From: Dehalococcoidales bacterium
Lineage (GTDB): Bacteria; Chloroflexota; Dehalococcoidia; Dehalococcoidales; Fen-1064
Assembly (NCBI GenBank): GCA_028713395.1
Contig: JAQTOJ010000136.1
Coordinates: 1-5,600 of the forward strand
Length of the DNA: 5,600 nt
Reading direction: 5' to 3'
Part shown: positions 1 through 4,734 of the stretch, one piece after another
Numbering within the stretch: the first letter of the stretch is position 1
Layout: every line of letters begins with the position of its first letter
Position numbers and translations under genes: made by a program
Notes under the pieces: generated by a model
What the model saw: the letters and a program-made list of their open reading frames with translations, nothing else
What the model was told of the DNA's origin: nothing
Databases searched by the model: none

Positions 1-92
1 TGGATGTGCCGGTGTTTACGGACCGCATAGACAGACTGCCGTTAAGAATGATCAGAATTGTAAACAGGACATGCGCGGCAGCTATCTCTGGG

Positions 93-506
93 TTATTGGA
101 TGGCGGCGGGGTCTTCGGAACTGAGAACGTTGCGGCAGTGGAAAGCCGTACTGGTTTCAATGGTTGTTAACGGTATTAAATCCGGTGGAGACACGCTCTG
201 ATTCCCGGATTGATTTGCCAAAGAGTTGGTGGCTGCGGGACGCTCCAGCCCGATCGCCGGGTTACTGGTAAATCTCCCGGATGGTAGCACGATGGCATCG
301 GTAGCGGGATTGATCACGCAATTAGCGAACGGTAATCCGCCGCTCAGGCAGCAAACAGGCAGCGCTTGCCCCCGTGAGCATTGGCGTTGGCCGCAGCCGC
401 TACAGGCATCATCCGTCGTCTTGCCGATCGCAATCACACTTGAAGCCAACAGCACACTGACCAGCGCCATCACCAGCACAACCACTAAACCGATTTTGAC
501 TCTCAC
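93..506 (-). CDS. Hypothetical secreted or membrane-anchored cysteine-rich protein (137 aa, GTG start)
   Basis: I do not recognise this family. Seen: residues 5-27 form one hydrophobic stretch after a short basic start (MRVK), as in a signal peptide or N-terminal anchor. V-I-A at 24-26 could be a signal peptidase I site. After it come seven cysteines: C35, C38 and C43 in a tight cluster, a CC pair at 52-53, C63, and C124 near the end. The tail from about residue 66 is low in charge and rich in Asn, Ser, Pro and Thr. Inference: an exported protein whose cysteines form disulphides or bind metal or a cofactor. The GTG at 504-506 is chosen because a promoter-like pair lies just upstream and the hydrophobic segment starts at once; no Shine-Dalgarno is visible. 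Doubts: no homologue is recognised, and another open frame overlaps the 3' end. It could still be a chance ORF. Confidence 0.5.
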   Translation of the reverse strand: MRVKIGLVVVLVMALVSVLLASSVIAIGKTTDDACSGCGQRQCSRGQALPVCCLSGGLPFANCVINPATDAIVLPSGRFTSNPAIGLERPAATNSLANQSGNQSVSPPDLIPLTTIETSTAFHCRNVLSSEDPAAIQ

Positions 507-512
507 GATTTC

Positions 513-541
513 AATTTACTATATTGCCAGCCTTTAGTCAA
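513..541 (-). promoter_or_regulatory. Putative sigma70-type promoter of the cysteine-rich protein gene
   Basis: On the minus strand TTGACT (536-541, 5/6 match to -35) is followed after 17 bp by TAAATT (513-518, 4/6 match to -10). Transcription would begin about 7 nt further on, at or next to the GTG start at 506, giving a leaderless mRNA. An alternative -10, TATAGT at 518-523, has no good -35 at the right distance. It would still leave a leader of only a few bases. Confidence 0.4.
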
Positions 542-728
542 CTATTATCATCGGTTTACTAGCCTATCTGGTTACCTATCGCTGTCCTGGGGGGCACAGG
601 CCGCTCGCCTGCGAGCTCTCCTCATACAGATAAAGACACCTTCCGTATTCTACCGGCATGAACTTGGAATTTCAGTGTGCATAGTTGGTAGATTTTTTGT
701 AATGCACCATTATCGTGCCCTTAAGTCT

Positions 729-752
729 TTGCGAGCGCAGCGCGGCAATCTC
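729..752 (+). repeat. Dispersed intergenic repeat of the TTGCGAG…GGCAATCTC type
   Basis: The segment starts TTGCGAGCG and ends GCGGCAATCTC. From memory this is the core of a very common bacterial intergenic repeat whose translation gives the false peptide S-L-R-A-Q-R-G-N-L, and those exact residues appear in the plus-strand frame here. It is the main reason for rejecting the 93-residue ORF at 675-956. No second full copy is in the window. A weak echo is the shared 10-mer GTCTTTGCGA at 725-734 and 5438-5447. Confidence 0.6.
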
Positions 753-836
753 AGGGTAAAGGAGACTTGCCCTCTCCCATCCTGTGTCGGGGAACCCAAA
801 CCAGACGGCAACTCCAATCCACTCATGTTAGGTTTT

Positions 837-860
837 GTAGAGTGGGTGCAACCCACCAAT
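837..860 (+). repeat. GTGGGT-GCA-ACCCAC hairpin repeat
   Basis: GTGGGT (842-847) and ACCCAC (851-856) are perfect complements around a 3-nt loop, within the context GTAGAGTGGG…CCACCAAT. From memory this matches another widespread intergenic repeat, of the form GTAGGGTGGG…ACCCACC, whose translation gives W-V-Q-P-T peptides; the plus-strand frame here reads V-E-W-V-Q-P-T-N. No T-tract follows on either strand, so a terminator role is not supported. Confidence 0.55.
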
Positions 861-951
861 ACGGTCACACAGCGTTCCGTCCCTTCAACAACTTGCTACT
901 GTTTCGGTAGCTTTGCGACCGTTTACCCGCCATTTCCAGGCGTTTCTACTT

Positions 952-1030
952 CTTGAATATTGGTTCTTGAAACTTGGCGGGGTAGTGTGCGGTGATTATT
1001 TGTCATTTGCTGCTTGATTATTGGAGCTTG
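952..1030 (+). repeat. Diverged direct repeat, two 18-bp copies
   Basis: The 18-mers at 952-969 (CTTGAATATTGGTTCTTG) and 1013-1030 (CTTGATTATTGGAGCTTG) agree at 15 of 18 positions, 61 bp apart. The surrounding bases are also rich in TTGG, CTTG and TTTG words, as in the degenerate TTGGAGCTTGG-type repeats often found in bacterial intergenic DNA. The similarity could partly reflect simple composition. Confidence 0.35.
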
Positions 1031-1056
1031 GTAGGGGGGAAAAAGGTGTGGTTTGA

Positions 1057-1133
1057 TGGTGGGCGATACTGGACTCGAACCAGTGGCCTTTGCGATGTCA
1101 ACGCAATGCTCTAACCAACTGAGCTAACCGCCC
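1057..1133 (-). tRNA. tRNA-Val, anticodon GAC
   Basis: The 77-nt minus-strand sequence folds as a complete cloverleaf. The acceptor stem is GGGCGGT with ATCGCCC (one G-U pair), followed by discriminator A and an encoded CCA at 1057-1059. The D-stem is GCTC/GAGC with loop AGTTGGTTA. The anticodon stem is TTGCG/CGCAA with loop TTGACAT, which places GAC at positions 34-36. The variable loop is AGGCC. The T-arm is ACTGG/CCAGT with loop TTCGAGT. GAC reads the valine codons GUC and GUU. No intron or mismatch is seen. It stands alone in this window, with its own promoter just upstream. Confidence 0.97.
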
Positions 1134-1152
1134 GCGAAACGCGACTCTTTAA

Positions 1153-1181
1153 ATGCTACCAGATGGTAGGCTGGCAGTCAA
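1153..1181 (-). promoter_or_regulatory. Promoter of tRNA-Val
   Basis: On the minus strand TTGACT (1176-1181) lies 17 bp before TAGCAT (1153-1158). The -10 is preceded by TG-N (1159-1161), an extended -10 element that would offset its 4/6 match. Transcription would start near 1146, about 13 nt before the mature 5' end. A 5-bp hairpin (CTACC/GGTAG, 1156-1169) overlaps the spacer and -10 and is probably incidental. Confidence 0.6.
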
Positions 1182-1182
1182 G

Positions 1183-1216
1183 ACAAAATAGCTCTGCAAC
1201 ACCCTGACCGCACAGC
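1183..1216 (-). terminator. Weak candidate terminator after the symporter gene
   Basis: Beyond the symporter stop on the minus strand, GCTGTGC (1210-1216) can pair with GCAGAGC (1191-1197) with one G-G mismatch around a 12-nt loop, followed by TATTTTGTCT. The stem is short and imperfect and the T-tract is interrupted. It is only a possible intrinsic terminator. Confidence 0.25.
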
Positions 1217-1228
1217 CTGCCACAAGTT

Positions 1229-2605
1229 TTAACGAACGGTTTTTTGACGCGTGAACATGTTCTGCACCAAGCTCACCCCAAACAGCAAAACCACGCTGAC
1301 ACCCACTGCCCCGATATCCAGATATTTGATTTTCAACAGTTGACTGACCAACCCGGTGCTTCCCCCGCCTATCACCGCTACCAGCGCAGCCGCTTGCGTA
1401 ATTTTCAGTTTCTCACGGTAAAAACCCACGATGATGATCGGGATCACGCCGGATGAAAAGACGGTATAGGCAAAAAGCAGCGAACTGATAATGCCCTTCA
1501 TATACAGCGCCACCAGCAGTGAAAGCGCCCCCATCAACGCCACACTGATACGCGAAATGAACAGCAGTTGTTTATCGTTGAACGAAGGTTTAATGGTATG
1601 GATGATATCTTTGGCCACGATAGTACTGGCGCCGAGTAACAGACTGGGAGACATCACCGCGCACAGCAGCGCCCCCAGCACGAGGCCGGAGACGATAGGC
1701 GGCATGGTTTCCTTGATCACGGTTGGGAAAGCCTGTTCGGCAGGAATCCCGGGGAATAAAAATGCGGCGCTCATACCAATTATGACCACGCCGAAGGCGA
1801 GCGGCGCCAGCAAGCCGGCTGTCCAGAACACGGAATGCCGCGCAGTTTTGCCATCTTTGGCGGAAAGAATGCGCGAATAAATATCCGGACCTACCACGTA
1901 TACCATCCCTACCAGCAAGAGCATCTTCGCCAGATCATACCATCCGAAACTCTCTGATAAAGGAAAGGATTTATAACCGGCCGGCAGGTGCGCAAACAGA
2001 TTCCCGAGTCCACCCACTTTCGTAAGTATGAATATCAACCCGCCGCCGATGCCCACAATGATAATGATTCCCTGGTATAGATCCGTTTTTATGGCCGCCC
2101 ACTGCCCGCCGATGACCGTGAAACCGACGAAAGCCACCGTCGAGATTACCATCCAGAATTCCGGGCTGCCGATCCCCACCACGGACATTATTTTACCCAC
2201 CGCAACGATCTGCCCGCCGATGACTCCCAACCAGGCTACCGAAACTATGATCGAAATGGCCATCCCTACCCACGGCCCGAACTGTTTCGCGGCTATTTCA
2301 GGTAGGGTATATAGACCGGTTTCCCGCACCTTCTTCGCAAACAAAATCCCGAGAACAATCAGGCCTAAGCTGCCGGGTAATAACCACCAGCTACCGGTCA
2401 GACCGCGGGTATACCCTAATCCCGCCAATCCCAGGGTCGCTGATGCCCCGATAATCGTGGCGAAAAGCGAACCGGCGATATAAAGAGTGGTGCCCTTCTG
2501 CCCCATGACAAAGAAGTTTTTCGTATCGGTGGCATTTTTCCGGGTCAGCACGCCTACAAGGACCATGATGATAAAAAATATCAGAATAATTGCCAACTGC
2601 AGCAT
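1229..2605 (-). CDS. Sodium/solute symporter family (SSS) permease
   Basis: A multi-spanning inner-membrane protein of 458 aa, normal for the SSS family (PutP, PanF, vSGLT type), which moves small organic solutes inward with Na+. Seen: hydrophobic segments alternate with short loops throughout, about 12-13 helices. The family motif GGQWAAIKTDLYQG lies at 166-179, GPDIYSRILSAKD at 239-251, and the helix carrying AVMSPS…GASTIVAKD at 316-333. Start: the ATG at 2603-2605 has AGGAG 10 nt upstream and puts the first helix at the N-terminus. An in-frame ATG at 2629 (466 aa) lacks a ribosome binding site. It follows birA by 69 bp without a clear terminator, so co-transcription is plausible. Substrate is unknown. 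Linkage to birA suggests biotin or another vitamin, but proline, pantothenate, sugar or carboxylate transport cannot be excluded. Family call is firm, substrate is not. Confidence 0.93.
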   Translation of the reverse strand: MLQLAIILIFFIIMVLVGVLTRKNATDTKNFFVMGQKGTTLYIAGSLFATIIGASATLGLAGLGYTRGLTGSWWLLPGSLGLIVLGILFAKKVRETGLYTLPEIAAKQFGPWVGMAISIIVSVAWLGVIGGQIVAVGKIMSVVGIGSPEFWMVISTVAFVGFTVIGGQWAAIKTDLYQGIIIIVGIGGGLIFILTKVGGLGNLFAHLPAGYKSFPLSESFGWYDLAKMLLLVGMVYVVGPDIYSRILSAKDGKTARHSVFWTAGLLAPLAFGVVIIGMSAAFLFPGIPAEQAFPTVIKETMPPIVSGLVLGALLCAVMSPSLLLGASTIVAKDIIHTIKPSFNDKQLLFISRISVALMGALSLLVALYMKGIISSLLFAYTVFSSGVIPIIIVGFYREKLKITQAAALVAVIGGGSTGLVSQLLKIKYLDIGAVGVSVVLLFGVSLVQNMFTRQKTVR

Positions 2606-2615
2606 TGATTTATCA

Positions 2616-2620
2616 CTCCT
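2616..2620 (-). promoter_or_regulatory. Ribosome binding site deciding the symporter start
   Basis: The minus strand reads AGGAG, then 10 nt, then the ATG at 2605. The alternative ATG at 2629 lies upstream of this site with no Shine-Dalgarno of its own, so the shorter protein is preferred. Confidence 0.6.
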
Positions 2621-2636
2621 AGTTTTCATTTGCTAC

Positions 2637-2654
2637 GGTGTTATCGTTAACACC
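2637..2654 (-). other. Perfect 7-bp inverted repeat between birA and the symporter gene
   Basis: GGTGTTA (2637-2643) and TAACACC (2648-2654) are perfect complements around a 4-nt loop. It lies in the 69-bp gap, 32 bp ahead of the chosen symporter start. In RNA it would form a hairpin; in DNA it could be an operator. No T-tract follows on the minus strand (the next bases are GTAGCAAATG), so it is not a standard terminator. It might modulate or separate the two genes, but function is unproven. Confidence 0.4.
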
Positions 2655-2674
2655 CCGTTGAAATGGTAAAAATG

Positions 2675-3646
2675 CTAATTCGGGTTAACAGCCAGGACAT
2701 CGCCGCTGACCACCCGCGCCACCAGACCGTTTTCACCCTCCACCAGCAGGAAACCGTCTTCATCTATGTCCACTGCGGTCCCCGTAATCTCTTCCCCGCC
2801 ATTGCTGATGACGACCCTGGAACATACCGTAATATTCAGGTTTTTCCAATCCTGCCGCAGCGCCCGGAAACCATCCCCCAGGAATGTTGAATAAGCGCGA
2901 TCGAATTCATTAATAAAATGCTGCACCACTCTTACCCGTGAAAGAGATTTTCCCGCTGTCTCCGCCAACGATCCGGCTATCCCGCCGCTAATACCTTCCA
3001 GAATTGGAGCCGGGGTGTTTACATTGATGCCAACCCCCAGCACCACGTAGTTCACGGCATCGACTTCCGCGCTGATTTCCGTCAATATCCCGGCCACCTT
3101 TTTCCCATCGATCACAATATCGTTAGGCCATTTTATTCGGGGAAGGGCGGGTGTTACCATTTGAATTGCCCGGCAGAGGGCAATACCGGCAACTAGGGGA
3201 ATTTGTATGGTTTGAAACGGCTTGAGGTCAGGCCTGAGTACGATGGAGATATAAATTCCGCCTTCTCTGGGAGACACCCACTGCCTGCCTTTCCTGCCCC
3301 GGCCGTGGGTCTGCTCTTCCGCGATAATGGCAATTCCCTCTCCGGCGCCCTCGCGCGCCAACGCCGCCGCCAGGTCCTGGGTAGAAGTAACCTCGGTGTA
3401 GTGCAAAATACGCGTTCCCAGAATGCGGGTTTCTAATCCCGCTTTGATTTCTTCCGGCAACAAGAGGTCTGTCGTCTCTACAAGAGAGTAGCCTTTTTGC
3501 GGCGATGAGTAGATCTTATAACCGTCTTTACGCAGTTCGTTGACATGTTTCCACACGGCGGTCCTGGAGATATTGAGCCGTTTCCCCAATTGTTCCCCTG
3601 AAACCGTGGGTTCCCGCTTCAGTGCTTCTAAAATTAATTCGCGCAT
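2675..3646 (-). CDS. birA: Bifunctional biotin--[acetyl-CoA-carboxylase] ligase / biotin operon repressor BirA
   Basis: Makes biotinyl-5'-AMP from biotin and ATP and transfers biotin to a lysine of biotin carboxyl carrier proteins; the long form also binds DNA as a repressor. Seen in its 323 aa: an N-terminal winged helix-turn-helix (about 2-57, with SGEQLGKRLNISRTAVWKHV at 16-35); the catalytic core with the biotinyl-AMP loop GRGRKGRQW at 115-123, KWPND at 172-176, K183 in GKKVAGILTE, and VVLGVGINVN; and a C-terminal SH3-like domain from about 272. Length and domain order match class II BirA such as that of E. coli. The ATG at 3644-3646 starts directly at the DNA-binding domain; no Shine-Dalgarno precedes it, and the promoter lies only about 9 bp away. 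A BirA-box-like inverted repeat overlaps that promoter, suggesting autoregulation. No key residue is missing. Confidence 0.97.
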   Translation of the reverse strand: MRELILEALKREPTVSGEQLGKRLNISRTAVWKHVNELRKDGYKIYSSPQKGYSLVETTDLLLPEEIKAGLETRILGTRILHYTEVTSTQDLAAALAREGAGEGIAIIAEEQTHGRGRKGRQWVSPREGGIYISIVLRPDLKPFQTIQIPLVAGIALCRAIQMVTPALPRIKWPNDIVIDGKKVAGILTEISAEVDAVNYVVLGVGINVNTPAPILEGISGGIAGSLAETAGKSLSRVRVVQHFINEFDRAYSTFLGDGFRALRQDWKNLNITVCSRVVISNGGEEITGTAVDIDEDGFLLVEGENGLVARVVSGDVLAVNPN

Positions 3647-3654
3647 CGTTTTAT

Positions 3655-3683
3655 ATCATAAAGGGTTGGATAATTAATGTCAA
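3655..3683 (-). promoter_or_regulatory. birA promoter
   Basis: On the minus strand a perfect -35 TTGACA (3678-3683) is followed after 17 bp by TATGAT (3655-3660, 5/6). The usual start point, 7-9 nt after the -10, falls at 3646-3648, on or within two bases of the birA ATG at 3646. The mRNA would be leaderless or nearly so, in line with the missing Shine-Dalgarno. The -35 sits inside one arm of the inverted repeat described as the BirA operator. Confidence 0.75.
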
Positions 3684-3712
3684 CCGTATTTCTGATAACT
3701 GGTTGACATTAA
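3674..3712. promoter_or_regulatory. Putative BirA operator (BirA box), perfect 12+12 bp inverted repeat
   Basis: TTAATGTCAACC (3674-3685) and GGTTGACATTAA (3701-3712) are perfect complements separated by 15 bp. Known BirA boxes have the form TTGTAAACC or TTGTTAACC, a 14-16 bp spacer, then the complement. Here the core TGTCAACC/GGTTGACA keeps the TGTnAACC pattern, the orientation and the spacing. The site spans roughly -26 to -64 of the birA promoter and covers its -35, so bound BirA dimer should block RNA polymerase. That BirA itself is the ligand is inferred from family pattern and position. Confidence 0.7.
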
Positions 3713-3828
3713 ACTAAAACTTACACATCGGCAGAAAATTAAAAGCAAGGATACGTCCGGGGTTAGTTAAAGACGACCAAATGACATACAGAGGTAATTT
3801 TAAGATTCTTTACTGGGTAACGAATCCG

Positions 3829-4089
3829 TTATTTTGTGGGCTTTTCCTGCCCGATCAGGCTGATTTCTATCCCTTTGCCGCAATGAGGACAGACGATATT
3901 CATCACAAGCGGACGGCTCATTACGCGCTCGGCGACGGCTGTCACCATGGAATCGATATTATCCAGACGTCTATCCAGCGCGTCCATGCGGGCTTCGAGA
4001 CGTAAATTACTGATTTCGTTATCGTTTTTGTCCGCTTTATCCGCCGTTTTATTTTCGGCTGATTTATCCTGGCCTCTTCTGAATACCAA
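3829..4089 (-). CDS. Small coiled-coil protein with C-terminal CxxC zinc-knuckle-like motif, function unknown
   Basis: Not a family I recognise. Seen in 86 aa: a basic, then highly charged N-terminus (about 1-24, rich in Lys, Asp, Glu and Ala); a coiled coil with hydrophobic residues in perfect 4-3 spacing (L31, M35, L38, L42, I45, V49, V52, V56); then VCPHCGKGIEI with CPHC at 67-70. No signal peptide or membrane helix. Inference: a cytoplasmic protein that oligomerises through the helix, with the single CxxC of each chain perhaps pooled to bind zinc. Start: the frame reaches a TTG at 4122, but that codon overlaps the -10 of a perfect promoter and lies before the expected transcription start. 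The TTG at 4087-4089, 10 nt after GGAGG (4100-4104), is preferred. Own promoter, downstream of pyrE. Confidence 0.7.
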   Translation of the reverse strand: MVFRRGQDKSAENKTADKADKNDNEISNLRLEARMDALDRRLDNIDSMVTAVAERVMSRPLVMNIVCPHCGKGIEISLIGQEKPTK

Positions 4090-4099
4090 CGGGTATCGC

Positions 4100-4104
4100 C
4101 CTCC
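4100..4104 (-). promoter_or_regulatory. Ribosome binding site supporting the TTG start at 4089
   Basis: GGAGG on the minus strand lies 10 nt before the TTG at 4087-4089 and downstream of the predicted transcription start near 4115. No comparable site precedes the more upstream TTG at 4122. The spacing is at the long end of normal. Confidence 0.5.
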
Positions 4105-4121
4105 AATAGAATGTTGACCCA

Positions 4122-4150
4122 ATTATAGTAGAGTAAACCAACTGTGTCAA
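4122..4150 (-). promoter_or_regulatory. Perfect-consensus sigma70-type promoter for the small coiled-coil gene
   Basis: On the minus strand TTGACA (4145-4150) is followed by exactly 17 bp and then TATAAT (4122-4127), matching both consensus hexamers and the ideal spacing. It starts 7 bp after the pyrE stop codon. Transcription would begin near 4115, giving a leader of about 25 nt that contains the GGAGG site. Confidence 0.85.
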
Positions 4151-4157
4151 AGCCTTT

Positions 4158-4718
4158 TTAACTGCCGCCGGGTTTCACTAGTGGTATCTTGGCGGCGCAC
4201 AACGGACACTTGTCCGGCGTGTAGGTAACGGCGTTCGTCTTCAGACAACTGAACAGCGGCGCGCCGAAATCCAGCGGTTTATCGGTGCGGTCCACCAGCA
4301 CCGCCACACCCGCCACAATGCCACCGCGTTCTTTTATGGAAGTGATGACTTCACGGATCGACCCGCCGGTGGTTAAAATATCGTCCACCACCAGAATCCG
4401 GTCGCCGGGACTGATCAAAGCCCCGCGTTTGAAGGTAAACGTTTTCCCCTCCGCCTTCTCCGCATAAACCGCCCGGATACCAAGCTGTCTGGCGGTTTCG
4501 AAAGCCAAAATAATACCCGCGGTCGTGGGCCCGGCCACGAGTTGTAATTTTTCTTTCCCGAAATGCTTGGCGATCATGCCGCACAATTGTTGCACATACT
4601 CCGGGTATTGCATAACTTTAAATTTCTCCCAATAGACCGGCGAGTGCAGGCCGGAGGTCAGGATAAAATGCCCTTCCAGTATCGCCCCGGATTTGCGGAA
4701 CATCTCTTCAGGATTCAT
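4158..4718 (-). CDS. pyrE: Orotate phosphoribosyltransferase, Thermus type
   Basis: Joins orotate and PRPP to give orotidine 5'-monophosphate and diphosphate, the fifth step of pyrimidine synthesis, in the cytoplasm. Seen in 186 aa: an N-terminal segment LEGHFILTSGLHSPVYWEK (14-32), typical of orotate enzymes; AGPTTAGI (62-69); and the PRPP-binding loop VVDDILTTGGS (110-120). The flexible-loop region reads YAEKAEGKTFTFKRG (85-99) rather than the KxHG form of E. coli PyrE. The C-terminus carries CPLCAAKIPLVKPGG (171-185), from memory a mark of the Thermus-type subfamily. Start: the ATG at 4716-4718 has AGAGGT 6 nt upstream (4725-4730); the frame could extend to 4772, but that would overlap lepB and add an atypical leader. 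It lies 16 bp after lepB, so the two are probably co-transcribed. Confidence 0.95.
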   Translation of the reverse strand: MNPEEMFRKSGAILEGHFILTSGLHSPVYWEKFKVMQYPEYVQQLCGMIAKHFGKEKLQLVAGPTTAGIILAFETARQLGIRAVYAEKAEGKTFTFKRGALISPGDRILVVDDILTTGGSIREVITSIKERGGIVAGVAVLVDRTDKPLDFGAPLFSCLKTNAVTYTPDKCPLCAAKIPLVKPGGS

Positions 4719-4734
4719 TAATTTACCTCTATTT

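Larger units (their letters stand above)
507..1056. other. 550-bp gene-free region rich in short dispersed repeats
   Basis: No convincing gene lies here. The one open frame, 675-956 on the plus strand, runs straight through two recognisable intergenic repeat types and so is judged spurious. Apart from the promoter next to 506, the stretch holds a small hairpin at 603-616 (GCTCG, loop CCTG, CGAGC, no T-tract), a TTGCGAG-type repeat at 729-752, a GTGGGT/ACCCAC hairpin at 837-860 and a diverged direct repeat at 952-1030. This patchwork is typical of a spot where repeat elements accumulate between transcription units. Confidence 0.6.

Noticed and set aside
3..170. Open plus-strand frame entering from the left edge, 55 residues, ending at a TAA at 168-170
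   Set aside because: It could be the C-terminus of a gene to the left, but no motif is recognisable and it overlaps the 3' end of the predicted gene at 93-506 by 78 bp. Sequence to the left of the window would decide.
226..537. Plus-strand frame of 103 residues
   Set aside because: It is fully antisense to the cysteine-rich ORF, which has the better features (leader, promoter pair).
2028..2483. Plus-strand frame of 151 residues rich in Pro, Thr and Ile
   Set aside because: It is antisense to the symporter; the odd composition is what a membrane-protein gene gives when read backwards.
2683..2690. GGTTAACA, resembling half of a Bacillus-type BirA box, near the 3' end of birA
   Set aside because: There is no partner half-site 14-16 bp away; the bases at the partner position (2659-2667) do not match.
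3701..3726. Possible divergent plus-strand promoter using TTGACA at 3703-3708
   Set aside because: No -10-like hexamer lies 16-18 bp downstream and no plus-strand gene follows; this TTGACA is explained by the inverted repeat.
3818..3831. TAACG/CGTTA hairpin overlapping the stop codon of the small coiled-coil gene
   Set aside because: Only 5 bp with no T-tract after it; too weak for a terminator.
4351..4584. Minus-strand frame of 77 residues inside pyrE
   Set aside because: It is a shifted reading of pyrE with no start signal or domain of its own.
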